Shown here one piece after another: positions 11,201 to 19,799 of a DNA stretch of 64,000 bases. Source of the stretch: WHTK01 sp965197795 (GTDB taxonomy: Bacteria; Chloroflexota; Dehalococcoidia; DSTF01; WHTK01); assembly GCA_965197795.1 (NCBI GenBank), contig OZ240228.1, forward strand, positions 806,001 through 870,000, given 5' to 3'. Each line of letters starts with the position of its first letter. The first letter of the stretch is position 1. Below the pieces are notes generated by a model. The model was not told the DNA's origin. It ran no database searches and worked only from the letters and a program-made list of their open reading frames with translations. A program made the translations under genes and the position numbers.

Positions 11201-12306
11201 CCGAGCCCTCCGGTTTGATGCGACAGGCGCTCGACCTGGCGCAACAGGCCCACGGATGGAGCAGCCCGAACCCATGGGTCGGCGCGGTGCTAGTCAACGC
11301 CGGACGCATCGTGGGGCAGGGCTACACGCGCCCGCCGGGCGGCCCGCACGCGGAAATCGTGGCGTTGGATGAGGCCGGTGACGCCGCGCGTGGTGCGACC
11401 CTCTACGTTACGCTGGAGCCGTGCAGCCACCAGGGCCGCACGCCGCCTTGCACGCTGGCGTTGGTCGCGGCGGGCGTCACGAAGGTCGTTTACTCCCTCG
11501 AGGACCCCGACGCGCGCGTCTCGGGCAACGGGCACCGGCAGCTCGAGGAAGTCGGCGTCGAGGTTGAAGTCGGGGATGGCGCCGAGTCCTCGGCGCGCTT
11601 GCTGGAGGCGTACATCAAGCACCGCAAGACGGGCCTGCCATTTGTCATCGCGAAGTATGCGGCCAGCATGGACGGGCGCATCGCCGCTGCTAGCGGCGAC
11701 TCGCGCTGGGTTAGCGGACCGACGACGCTGCGCTGGACGCACGATGAGCGGACGAAGGTGGACGGGATCATGGTCGGCGCCAGCACCGTCGTCGTCGATG
11801 ACCCGCAGCTGACGGCGCGTCCCGGCGGCGAGCTGGCCGAACGCCAACCGCTACGCATCGTGCTGGACAGCACGGGGCGTATCTCAGCCGGCGCCGGCGT
11901 CCTTTCGGCCGTGGCGAAGACGCTTGTCGCGACCACGGCGCGTTCGTCCAGCGAATGGCGCCGGTCGATCGAGGACGCCGGAGCCGAAGTGCTGGTGCTG
12001 GACGAGGATCAGGATGGCCGCGTCCCCTTGCCTCAGCTGCTGCGCAAACTCGGCTCACGCGGCGTCGTTACTCTGTTGCTGGAAGGCGGCAGCGTGCTGC
12101 TGGGGTCGTTCTTCGACCAGCGTTTGGTCGACAAAGTGACGGCCGTGATCGCGCCGATGGTCATCGGGGCGGCGGACGCGCCGGCGGCGATCGCGGGACG
12201 CGGGGCGCAGGTCATGAGCGAGGCGGTCCATCTCTCTGATGCCACGGTCGATCGGTTGGGCGATGACGTGCTGCTGACAGGTTATCCCGACTGGTCGCAG
12301 GCTTGA
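11197..12306 (+). CDS. ribD: Riboflavin biosynthesis deaminase/reductase RibD
   Basis: 369 aa, the standard length for the bifunctional enzyme of riboflavin synthesis: it deaminates the pyrimidine ring of the GTP cyclohydrolase II product and then reduces the ribose side chain with NADPH. The N-terminal cytidine-deaminase-like domain (residues 1-145) shows the zinc ligands HAE and PCSHQGRTPPC. The C-terminal reductase domain shows VSGPTTLRWTHDERTKVDGI and the LLLEGGSVLLGSF segment. The ATG at 11197 overlaps the dcd stop. ribE, ribBA and ribH lie about 1 kb downstream on the same strand, separated by a reversed methyltransferase pseudogene. Confidence 0.95.
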   Translation: MTEPSGLMRQALDLAQQAHGWSSPNPWVGAVLVNAGRIVGQGYTRPPGGPHAEIVALDEAGDAARGATLYVTLEPCSHQGRTPPCTLALVAAGVTKVVYSLEDPDARVSGNGHRQLEEVGVEVEVGDGAESSARLLEAYIKHRKTGLPFVIAKYAASMDGRIAAASGDSRWVSGPTTLRWTHDERTKVDGIMVGASTVVVDDPQLTARPGGELAERQPLRIVLDSTGRISAGAGVLSAVAKTLVATTARSSSEWRRSIEDAGAEVLVLDEDQDGRVPLPQLLRKLGSRGVVTLLLEGGSVLLGSFFDQRLVDKVTAVIAPMVIGAADAPAAIAGRGAQVMSEAVHLSDATVDRLGDDVLLTGYPDWSQA

Positions 12307-12327
12307 CGCACCGTTGCACGCACGATC

Positions 12328-13142
12328 CTATCGCGGAGACGTCCCTTCGCTCTGCTTTCGCGCCCGCAGCGAGAACATGAAAGGCAGCTGTAGCGGGTTG
12401 TCCGGCAGCTCGAAGTAGCCGTCGGCGCGTTTCTGCATCTGAGGCAGCCTGGGGAAGCAGCCGTACGTGAACTCGTGCAGGCAGTCGAGCTGCAGGCCGG
12501 CGTCGATCGCGGCACCGACGATCTCGCCGAGGCCATGCGCGAAGTCGTAGGAGCGCTTGTGGTCCAGCTGGACGCGATCGTCGGCGTAGCTGTGGCCGGA
12601 GTCGTCGGCCAGCGGCTGCGCTCCGAGGTAGGGAAACACGAGCCCGATCTCGTTCTCGTCCAGCATGTCGGCCACGGGATGGCCGTCGATGAGGTAGAAG
12701 ACGCCACCGGGCTTGAGGAAGCCCGCCGCGATCTGGAACCAGGTTGGCAGGTCGGGCAACCAGCAGAGCACGCCCTACGAGGCGAAGACGACGTCAAAGC
12801 TGCCTGACAGGACTTCCGACAGTTTGTAGACGTCCGTCTCGATGAAGCGGGCGTCGAGTCGCAGCTCCTGGCCAGGGAGCGCGCGGCAGCGATAGCCGGG
12901 GCCGAGAAGTCGACGCCGGTCACAAGAGCGCCTTCGCGGGCCCAGGACAGCGTGTCCATGCCGAAGTGGCACTGCAGATGCAGCAGCGTCTTGCCGGCTA
13001 CTTCTCCCAGCTCACGGCGTTCGATTGGCAGCAGGCTGGATCGTCCCGCCTTGAAGGACGCGACGTCGTAAAAATCGGACGCCAGGTGAATCGGGACACG
13101 AGCGTCCTAGTTGCGGCGGTTGGCGTCGATGAACTGGTTCAT
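12328..13142 (-). pseudogene. SAM-dependent methyltransferase, two amber codons and a frameshift
   Basis: Joined reading gives a class I methyltransferase of about 270 aa: an N-terminal RVPIHLASDFYDV segment, motif I-like LLHLQCHFGMDTLSW, GVDFSAPAIAAA, then CWLPDLPTWF and FLKPGGVFYLIDGHP. Three lesions are present: TAG at 13107-13109 (NRRN-stop-DARV), TAG at 12775-12777 (DVVFAS-stop-GVLCW) and a one-base shift near 12873. Family members have Trp at both stop positions, so each looks like TGG changed to TAG. The gene lies reversed between ribD and ribE. Substrate unknown. Confidence 0.75.
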
Positions 13143-13350
13143 GTCGAGAATTGTAGGTGAACGAGCTGCTTCGGCCGACGCAGCGCCGGCTGCTCGCTGC
13201 TCGCAATGGAGTTCGTTGCCCTTTGCGAGCCATCCCGCGCCAGCGGGAGGCGTGGCAATCTCGTCGCTTCATCGGCCTACGGTCGTTGCCCGTTCGCGTC
13301 GATGCCCTTACCATCAGCTTCACGACTAGACATAGCGTGGCGGGGGCAAC

Positions 13351-13965
13351 GTGTTCACGGGCATCGTCGAAGAAGTGGGGACGGTCCGATCGATCGGGCC
13401 GGGGCGTCTGGTGATCAACGCCAAGCGGGTCACATGGGGCACCAATCTGGGCGACTCCGTGGCCGTGAACGGCTGTGATCTAACCGCCGTCTATCTGGAC
13501 GAGGATGGCTTCCATGCCAACGTCATCGAAGAGACCTACGCGCGCACCAACTTAGGCGACCTCAAGGTCGGCGATCGAGTCAACCTGGAGCGCGCCTTGA
13601 CCCTGGCTGGACGGATCGGCGGTCACCTGCTGCGCGGCGTGATCGAGCACACGGGGACCTTGAGGTCGTTCGAACCACAGGAGCACTCGATTGTAGCCCG
13701 GTTCAACGCGCCGTCGGAGATCCTGCGCTACGTCATCGTGAAGGGACCGATCGCGGTCAGCGGCGCATCGCTGACGGTAATAGATAAGGACGACGAGACG
13801 TTCTCCGTAGGGTTGATACCGTTCACCCAGGAGCACACCAACCTGATGAATTTGAACCCTAACGATAGGGTAAACTTGGAATCAGACATCATCGCCCGCT
13901 ACGTCGAGCAGCTGCTCGACGAGCGATACGGCGAAGGGGATCCTCGCTCGGCGGAAAGGCTCTGA
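13351..13965 (+). CDS. ribE: Riboflavin synthase alpha subunit
   Basis: 204 aa, made of two similar lumazine-binding halves. The first begins with the invariant MFTGIVEEVGTV and contains VAVNGCDLTAV; the second repeats the pattern (LLRGVIEHTGTL, VKGPIAVSGASLTV). The enzyme dismutates two molecules of dimethyl-ribityllumazine to riboflavin. The start is a GTG at 13351 (GGGGGCAAC upstream). The gene opens the ribE-ribBA-ribH run, with 2 bases between its stop and the possible upstream start of ribBA. I looked for an FMN riboswitch in the 200 bases upstream and found none. Confidence 0.95.
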   Translation: MFTGIVEEVGTVRSIGPGRLVINAKRVTWGTNLGDSVAVNGCDLTAVYLDEDGFHANVIEETYARTNLGDLKVGDRVNLERALTLAGRIGGHLLRGVIEHTGTLRSFEPQEHSIVARFNAPSEILRYVIVKGPIAVSGASLTVIDKDDETFSVGLIPFTQEHTNLMNLNPNDRVNLESDIIARYVEQLLDERYGEGDPRSAERL

Positions 13966-14024
13966 GTATGATGAGGGCGCAGGTGACGCGGGCCGTCTCG
14001 CGCGACGACAAAGGCGAGAGCGTG

Positions 14025-15242
14025 ATGGCCACGGTGGAGGAAGCGATTGAGGAGTTTCGCGCCGGCCGCTTCGTGATCATCACCGATGACGAAAGCCGCG
14101 AGAACGAGGGCGACCTCGTCATCGCGGCGGACTTCGCGACGGCGGAGAGCATCAACTTCATGGCCAAATACGGCCGTGGCCTGATCTGCATGCCGATGAC
14201 GGGCGAGCGACTGGACGAGCTGGGCATCCCGATGCAGGTCAGCCCACAAGACAATGCATCGCTGTTCGGGACCGCCTTCACCGTGTCGGTTGAAGCGCGC
14301 CGCAACGTGACCACCGGCATCTCCGCGGCGGACCGCGCCGAGACGGTTCGCGTCCTGATCGATCCAAGCACGAAGAGGCACGATCTGGCGATGCCGGGCC
14401 ATCTCTTCCCGCTGCGCGCCAGAGAAGGCGGCGTCCTGGTTCGCGCCGGCCAGACGGAAGCGGCGGTGGACCTCGCCAAAATGGCAGGTCTGTACCCGGC
14501 CGGCCTGGTCTGCGAGATCATGAATACCGACGGCACGATGGCGCGCCTGCCGGACCTGAAGCGGTTTGCCCAGCGTCATCATCTCAAGATCGTCAGCATC
14601 GAGCAGATGATTGGCTATCGTCAGCAGCATGAGCGCCTTGTCGAGCGCGTGACGGAGACCGTGATACCGACGATCCATGGCAGCTGGAAGGCGATCGCAT
14701 ATCGCAGCATCGTCGACCCGGACGAGCACGTGGCGCTGGTGATGGGTGATATCGACCACGGCGAGCCAACGTTGGTGCGCATGCACAGCCAGTGCGTGAC
14801 GGGGGACGTGTTCCAAAGCATGCGTTGCGATTGCGGCGAGCAGCTCGAGAAGGCGATGCAGCTGATCGGCGCCGAGGGACGGGGCGTCATCGTCTATATG
14901 CGGCAGGAAGGTCGTGGCATAGGCTTCCACAACAAGCTGCGCGCCTATGCGTTGCAGGATGACGGCCTCGACACCGTCGAGGCGAACGAAGCGTTGGGCT
15001 TTGAAGCGGACCGCCGCGATTACGGAATAGGCATGCAAATCCTGCAAGACCTTGGTCTGCAGAAGATCCGGTTCCTGACCAACAACCCGAGCAAGCGCCT
15101 CGGCCTGGAGGGCTACGGCCTCGAAATGGTCGAACGCGTGCCGATCATCGTCGAGCCGAACGAATTCAACGCCCAATACCTTCAGATCAAGGCAGAGAAG
15201 CTGGGTCACCGCTTCGACGACGACCCGATGAACATCGACTAG
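14025..15242 (+). CDS. ribBA: Bifunctional DHBP synthase / GTP cyclohydrolase II
   Basis: 405 aa from the ATG at 14025; an in-frame ATG at 13968 would add 19 residues with no homology-like content, so the shorter form is preferred. The N-terminal half is 3,4-dihydroxy-2-butanone-4-phosphate synthase (DDESRENEGDLVIAA metal/substrate motif, HLFPLRAREGGVLVRAGQTEA). The C-terminal half is GTP cyclohydrolase II with zinc ligands in VTGDVFQSMRCDCGEQL and the RQEGRGIGF active-site segment. It supplies both precursors of riboflavin. It sits between ribE and ribH with almost no spacing, as in many bacteria. Confidence 0.95.
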   Translation: MATVEEAIEEFRAGRFVIITDDESRENEGDLVIAADFATAESINFMAKYGRGLICMPMTGERLDELGIPMQVSPQDNASLFGTAFTVSVEARRNVTTGISAADRAETVRVLIDPSTKRHDLAMPGHLFPLRAREGGVLVRAGQTEAAVDLAKMAGLYPAGLVCEIMNTDGTMARLPDLKRFAQRHHLKIVSIEQMIGYRQQHERLVERVTETVIPTIHGSWKAIAYRSIVDPDEHVALVMGDIDHGEPTLVRMHSQCVTGDVFQSMRCDCGEQLEKAMQLIGAEGRGVIVYMRQEGRGIGFHNKLRAYALQDDGLDTVEANEALGFEADRRDYGIGMQILQDLGLQKIRFLTNNPSKRLGLEGYGLEMVERVPIIVEPNEFNAQYLQIKAEKLGHRFDDDPMNID

Positions 15243-15245
15243 TCA

Positions 15246-15716
15246 ATGACGCGCACCCTCCTCGAGGATCTCGACGGCTCCAACGTCAGCGTCGCTGTTG
15301 CCGTCGCTCGATTCAACACGCTGATCACCGAACGCTTGCTGGTCGGCGCTCTGGAGGGGCTGGACGCGTTGGGCGTCGACGAGCAACGGCGTGTGGTCGC
15401 CTGGGCGCCAGGGAGCTTCGAGTTGCCGTTTACGGCGCAGCGACTGGCCGAGACGGGGCGCTACGACGCGGTGGTCTGTCTGGGCTGCGTGATCAAGGGG
15501 GAGACGGACCACAACGAGTACATCAACCAGGCGACGGCCCTGGCGCTGCAGAACGTGGGCCGAGAGACCGGCGTCCCAGCGATCTTCAAGATCATCACGG
15601 CCGACACGCTTGAGCAGGCGCTGGCGCGCTCGGGAGAAGGCACGTCGAACTGGGGCTACGAGGGCGTGCAGACGGCCGTGATCATGGCAAACCTGCGGCG
15701 CAACCTGGTCGAGTAA
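15246..15716 (+). CDS. ribH: 6,7-dimethyl-8-ribityllumazine synthase
   Basis: 156 aa, the normal size for the icosahedral or pentameric lumazine synthase that joins the two riboflavin precursors. Recognisable segments are VAVARFNTLITERLL at the N-terminus, WAPGSFELPFTAQRLA, VCLGCVIKGETDHNEYI and PAIFKIITADTLEQAL. The ATG is 3 bases after the ribBA stop, so translation is probably coupled. No terminator is seen before the NUDIX gene 18 bases downstream. Confidence 0.95.
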   Translation: MTRTLLEDLDGSNVSVAVAVARFNTLITERLLVGALEGLDALGVDEQRRVVAWAPGSFELPFTAQRLAETGRYDAVVCLGCVIKGETDHNEYINQATALALQNVGRETGVPAIFKIITADTLEQALARSGEGTSNWGYEGVQTAVIMANLRRNLVE

Positions 15717-15734
15717 CGGGCCGCGAGATCGTTC

Positions 15735-16115
15735 GTGTTACACGCGAGATTCCAGGTCGGCCAGAAGGCGTTCATCGAGAAGGACGGAGAGATCCTCGTG
15801 CTGTTCCGCCCGGAAGCGTTGTTCGACTTTCCCGGCGGCCGGATCGACGAAGGTGAGCGAGACCTGGTGGCTGCCTTGCGACGAGAGGTGCGAGAGGAGA
15901 CGACGTTGGAAGTCGAGGTGGGCGCTCCGTTCGCGACGTGGCTCGGACGTCAGGAGACAGTGTTTCTCGTAGGCTATCGCTGCCGCTACGTTTCGGGGGA
16001 CGTCCGCCTCAGCGAAGAACACGTCGATTTTCGCTGGGTGACGTCGGAAAGCTACGACAGCCTGGATGATGCCAGTGCTCCGTTCGAAGTGCTGCGACGC
16101 TACTTCGAGGGTTAA
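15735..16115 (+). CDS. NUDIX hydrolase
   Basis: 126 aa with a Nudix box: GGRIDEGERDLVAALRREVR continues into EETTLEV, which keeps the G(x5)E(x7)REUxEE pattern that binds Mg and hydrolyses a nucleoside-diphosphate-linked substrate. The start is a GTG at 15735. It directly follows ribH and may belong to the same transcript; a role in a pyrophosphate step of flavin synthesis or in nucleotide cleaning is possible but cannot be decided from sequence. Confidence 0.85.
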   Translation: MLHARFQVGQKAFIEKDGEILVLFRPEALFDFPGGRIDEGERDLVAALRREVREETTLEVEVGAPFATWLGRQETVFLVGYRCRYVSGDVRLSEEHVDFRWVTSESYDSLDDASAPFEVLRRYFEG

Positions 16116-16179
16116 CCGAGACGTAACCGGAGCTGACGGGGGTGTGTGCTATCATCCCCAGGTATCCCGGAGGGGCCTT

Positions 16180-16536
16180 TTGATTGACACCGAGCCGACC
16201 GAACAGCCGGAGCTGGACGATGGCGACTGGCAGAGCCAGGGAGAATCTCCCGACCCCAGCGCGCTAAGCGCGCTGCACCTGGCGCATCGCGTCGTCGACA
16301 AGTTTCCTGAGCTGACCAAGCGCTATCAGAAGTTCATCGGTACCGCGGCGGTCGTTTCGTCGGCACTGATCGTGCTGGCGAGCATCGCGGTGGCACGGCG
16401 CCTCAACCGCGGCGAGTCGGCGGAGGATATCCTCAACTCGATTACGTCCGAGGAAATCGAGAACGCTGGCAAGGAGAAGCCGGAGAAGCCGGGACAAGCC
16501 GACAAGAGCGATGAGAAGCGCCGCTTCTTCCACTAA
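16180..16536 (+). CDS. Small single-span membrane protein
   Basis: 118 aa from the TTG at 16180, chosen because GGAGG stands at 16169-16173. The N-terminus is acidic (TEPTEQPELDDGDW), followed by a basic patch (HRVVDKFPELTKRYQK), one hydrophobic span (TAAVVSSALIVLASIAVA) and a highly charged K/E-rich tail. No known family recognised. The charge pattern suggests an N-outside/C-inside or peripheral anchor protein. Convergent with the DUF402 gene. Confidence 0.6.
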   Translation: MIDTEPTEQPELDDGDWQSQGESPDPSALSALHLAHRVVDKFPELTKRYQKFIGTAAVVSSALIVLASIAVARRLNRGESAEDILNSITSEEIENAGKEKPEKPGQADKSDEKRRFFH

Positions 16537-16587
16537 CCGACAGCCGCGACGCCCCTGCATTCAACTGTCAATCGGACCGTAGTCACC

Positions 16588-17394
16588 CTACCCGGCGTTG
16601 ACGGGGTGATGAATCGCGCCCCATTCGGAATCCGGCAGGCGCAGAAACTGCCAGCCGGCTGGCGCCTCGGGTAGGCCCAGGTCAGGAGACGCCTGCCAAG
16701 ACGTCCAGGTATCGTCGAAGGGCGGCTTGGCGGCCTCGATCAGGCCGATGACCTCGCGGACGTGGGCGTGCAGGAGGTCGGCTTCTTCTCGCGTGTAAAT
16801 GCCTCGGGCGACGAAGTGCTCCATCTGGTCGGCGTCCTTGATCGCGTAGCTGCGATCCGGCCGCACGACGATGTCCAGCACTTCGTCGGTGACGTCGAAG
16901 CCAAGCTCGGTGCCCTGGAATGGTGCGATGATGTCGACTTTCCAGCCGTAGAAGTGGCCGGTGACTGGTTCGGCTGGGGACGGCTTGTCATCGAACAGCC
17001 GGCCGCTACCGACCCGACTCAGCTCTACGTCGTAGCCGTGTGAGGGCTCACCGAGGAAGAAGTAGCGGACCCAGGGAGCCGGCCCGCTGCCGGATTCGAA
17101 GAACAGGTCGACGTGATAAGGCTTGCCGGGAAAGAGGAGCCTCAGCGAGTCGCCGATGGTCACGCGCGGCTGGCGCATACGCTGCTCCACGATGTCCCAA
17201 CGCCAGAGCTTCGTGCCCTGCGGCAGGTAGAGCGCAACGATTTCGTCGCTATCCTCGACAACCGAGTACGGCCAGCCGGGCAGGTTGGCGATAGTGTCAC
17301 CCCTGATCGCGGTGTAAACGCGAGTCGAGCGCGTTTGCAGCGGATCGCGCAGGATGATGTTGTCGCCTGGTTGCCAGCCGTCGTGCATATCCAA
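16588..17394 (-). CDS. DUF402 domain protein
   Basis: 268 aa. The DUF402 signature lies in the C-terminal half: FDVTDEVLDIVVRPDRSYAI, then KDADQMEHF and the helix REEADLLHAHVREVIGLI. Known DUF402 proteins include nucleoside-phosphate hydrolases and FomD-like phosphatases; which substrate applies here is open. The start is not well defined: the ATG at 17394 begins MDMHDGWQPGD, and 2 residues later another ATG would serve as well. Transcribed away from dinB; the 74 bases between them must hold both promoters. Confidence 0.75.
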   Translation of the reverse strand: MDMHDGWQPGDNIILRDPLQTRSTRVYTAIRGDTIANLPGWPYSVVEDSDEIVALYLPQGTKLWRWDIVEQRMRQPRVTIGDSLRLLFPGKPYHVDLFFESGSGPAPWVRYFFLGEPSHGYDVELSRVGSGRLFDDKPSPAEPVTGHFYGWKVDIIAPFQGTELGFDVTDEVLDIVVRPDRSYAIKDADQMEHFVARGIYTREEADLLHAHVREVIGLIEAAKPPFDDTWTSWQASPDLGLPEAPAGWQFLRLPDSEWGAIHHPVNAG

Positions 17395-17467
17395 AGTCTA
17401 GGCCCGAATGCAGAAATGTCGTAGGCCGCTTGACTTCTTAGAACATGTTTGCTATTGCTGATGCGCG

Positions 17468-18694
17468 GTGATGCGGCAGATATTCCACGTAGACCTGGAC
17501 GCCTTCTTCGTGGCCGTGGAGCAGGCGCGCGACCCGTCACTCCTCGGCAAGCCGGTCATCGTGGGCGGCGACCCGAGCGGGCGAGGCGTCGTAGCGACGG
17601 CCTCGTACGAAGCGCGCGTCTTCGGCGTTCACTCGGCGATGCCGTTGCGCACGGCGAAACGTCTGGCGCCGCAGGCGATCTTCCTGCGCGGCACTTTCAA
17701 GGAGTATCAGCGAGTATCGAGCGCCTTCCACGCGATTCTCAGCCAATACAGCCCGCTGGTGGAGTCGGGTGGTCTGGACGAGGCATATATCGACATAACG
17801 GGCTGTGAGCCCCTCGTCGGCACACCCGATCAGGCGGCTGCCACGATGAGGCGCCGTATTCAAGAGGAGCTTCATATCGCGGCCTCGGTGGGCATCGCGA
17901 CCAGCCGGCTGGTCGCGAAAGTGGCCTCGGACGCTGCCAAGCCGGACGGCGTCAAACGCGTGCCGGAAGGTGAAGAGGCGGCGTTCCTGGCGCCGATGCC
18001 GCTGAGTGCGCTGCCGATGCTGGGACCGTCTATGGAGAAGAAGCTGGCACAGCTCGGGTTGAGCACGCTGGGCCAGCTGGCGTCTCTACCGGTCTCAACT
18101 CTGGAGGGCCTGTTCGGAAGACACGGCGCGGTGATCTGGCAGCGCAGCCACGGCATCGATGCGTCGCCGGTAGGCGGCGAACCACACTCGCGATCGATCA
18201 GCCGCGAGGGTACTTTCGGCTCAGACGTCAGCGACCCCGAGCACCTGCGCGCGGTCTTGCGCGCTTTCAGCGAGAGCGTCGGCTCGCAGCTCCGGCAGCA
18301 GGGAAAGCGGGCTCGTACGGTCACTTTGAAGCTGCGCTATGAGGACTTCACGACCCTGTCGCGTAGCAAGACAATGGCCCGGCCTGTCAGCAGCAACGAG
18401 GCGATTTTCGAGGCGGCGGATGCATTGTTGGCAAGGATTCGTCAGACGGAGAAGCGCCCGGTGCGGCTGATCGGCGTTGGGGCCAGCGGGCTGGTCGAGG
18501 ACGTCGTGCAGTTGAGCCTGGAGCCATCGGACGAGACGAAGTCGGAATCGCTCAGCGAGGCGTTCGACCGGGTGCGGTCGAAGTACGGCACGCGCAGCCT
18601 GCAGACCGGCCGGACCGCCTTCGACGGCGCAACCCGGAGCGATGACGCGGTGTTCGACCGCAGCACCGGCCTGTCGTCCCAGATGGACCACTGA
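17468..18694 (+). CDS. dinB: DNA polymerase IV (Y family)
   Basis: 408 aa, typical Y-family translesion polymerase length. Palm metal ligands are in HVDLDAFFVAVEQ near the start and GGLDEAYIDIT in the middle; SYEARVFGVHSAMP is the fingers steric-gate region, ASVGIATSRLVAKVASDAAKP the palm, then helix-hairpin-helix (LPMLGPSMEKKLAQLGLSTL) and a little-finger domain. The usual S of SLDE is G here. Starts at GTG 17468 or ATG 17471. The C-terminal tail of about 40 residues has no clear beta-clamp motif that I can identify. It would copy past damaged bases. Confidence 0.92.
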   Translation: MMRQIFHVDLDAFFVAVEQARDPSLLGKPVIVGGDPSGRGVVATASYEARVFGVHSAMPLRTAKRLAPQAIFLRGTFKEYQRVSSAFHAILSQYSPLVESGGLDEAYIDITGCEPLVGTPDQAAATMRRRIQEELHIAASVGIATSRLVAKVASDAAKPDGVKRVPEGEEAAFLAPMPLSALPMLGPSMEKKLAQLGLSTLGQLASLPVSTLEGLFGRHGAVIWQRSHGIDASPVGGEPHSRSISREGTFGSDVSDPEHLRAVLRAFSESVGSQLRQQGKRARTVTLKLRYEDFTTLSRSKTMARPVSSNEAIFEAADALLARIRQTEKRPVRLIGVGASGLVEDVVQLSLEPSDETKSESLSEAFDRVRSKYGTRSLQTGRTAFDGATRSDDAVFDRSTGLSSQMDH

Positions 18695-18774
18695 GCCGTG
18701 CTTCTGGTAGCGCGAGGGCCTAAAATGGTTCTTGATTCGAGCTCGAAGGGTCGCGGTTTACGAGGGGAAATGTA

Positions 18775-19425
18775 GTGGAAGCCACTCCAGGCTCGTCACG
18801 CAGCCGCAGCGGAAGCTGGGTTAGCTTGCGGCGCGCTTGCGAGATTCTCGGCGCAGATGAGTCCACGCTGCGGCGCTGGGCTGACGCCGGAAGGCTGCGG
18901 ATCTACCGGACGCCTGGAGGGCATCGGCGCTTCTCACTCGGTGACCTGGAGAGCATGGTGTCGGGTGAAGGCCGGCATCATGGCGCCGAGGAAGTGGAGC
19001 GACTTGCGGTCGCGCGGATCAGAAAACAGCTGCAGCGGGCGCGAGAGGACGATCAGGGCTGGTACGGCCATATCCCAGAAGAGAGCCGGCAGCGGCTGCG
19101 CGACCTTGGCAGACGCCTGGTCGAGATGGCCAGCGAGTACATGGAGAAGGGGACGCGGCGCAGCAGCCTGCTCGATGAAGCCCTTGACGTCGGCCGCGAG
19201 TACGGCCGCATCCTGATCGAGGCCGGATTGCCGCTGCCCAGCGCCGTCGGCGCCTACATCGGCTTCCGCAAGACGATTGATGAGACGACGAACCAGACAG
19301 CTCTGCGTGAGTCGCTGCCGGTGGAGGAAGCGCTGTCCGCATCAGGGCACGTGCACGCGCTCGGCGACCAGGTGCTCCTGGGGATGACGGCGGCGTATGA
19401 GGCGCTGTCGGCTAACGGGGAATGA
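18775..19425 (+). CDS. MerR/BldC-like DNA-binding protein with C-terminal sensor-like domain
   Basis: 216 aa from the GTG at 18775. Residues about 15-65 form a winged helix of the MerR/excisionase type (VSLRRACEILGADESTLRRW, then RTPGGHRRFSLGDLE). The remaining helical domain (IPEESRQRLRDLGRRLVEM and beyond) resembles the four-helix C-terminal domains found behind such HTH units in actinobacteria and Chloroflexota. No ligand residues are evident. A small gene overlaps or closely follows its stop. Confidence 0.75.
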   Translation: MEATPGSSRSRSGSWVSLRRACEILGADESTLRRWADAGRLRIYRTPGGHRRFSLGDLESMVSGEGRHHGAEEVERLAVARIRKQLQRAREDDQGWYGHIPEESRQRLRDLGRRLVEMASEYMEKGTRRSSLLDEALDVGREYGRILIEAGLPLPSAVGAYIGFRKTIDETTNQTALRESLPVEEALSASGHVHALGDQVLLGMTAAYEALSANGE

Positions 19426-19426
19426 C

Positions 19427-19678
19427 GTGACGAACGGACGATCGCGCCGCGGCCGGGGTTCGATGAACGGCAGAGAGCGAAAGCTTGTCAGCGACCTCTC
19501 GCAGCCGAACTCAATGATGGCTGGGCGGACGAGGGAGATAGGGCAAAGAGCCCGAAAGGACCTCGAGAACCAGATCAACGCGGAGCCGTTCGAAGAACTG
19601 ACGGATTCCGAGCTGAATGACTGGGAGCGGGATCAGGCCATCGCCAGAGAACGCATGAGGCGCGAGGGTCTGATCTGA
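19427..19678 (+). CDS. Small hypothetical protein
   Basis: 83 aa from a GTG at 19427 with GGGGAA 8 bases upstream; a second candidate is the ATG at 19463. The protein is highly charged with a helical C-terminus (EELTDSELNDWERDQAIARE) and no membrane segment. It starts just after the regulator stop codon, so it is probably co-transcribed. No family recognised. Confidence 0.45.
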   Translation: MTNGRSRRGRGSMNGRERKLVSDLSQPNSMMAGRTREIGQRARKDLENQINAEPFEELTDSELNDWERDQAIARERMRREGLI

Positions 19679-19762
19679 GCTGATTTAGGTAATCGGGACA
19701 ATCACGCAGGACGGATTGGAAGTTGTTCGACGCGAGCCAGCTTCCAGAATAGTCGGCTTCTT

Positions 19763-19796
19763 CTTAGCTTCTAGACGCGACTCACGATAAGCTAAG
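19763..19796. repeat. 8-bp inverted repeat before HAD gene
   Basis: CTTAGCTT (19763-19770) and AAGCTAAG (19789-19796) are exact inverses 18 bases apart, ending 3 bases before the GTG start of the HAD gene. It could be an operator or a weak hairpin over the ribosome binding site; function not shown. Confidence 0.35.
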
Positions 19797-19799
19797 CGG

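Noticed and set aside
13146..13350. FMN riboswitch before ribE
   Set aside because: The conserved FMN element segments (GGGGCAGGGTGA-like core and its partners) are not found in the 200 bases upstream of the ribE start.
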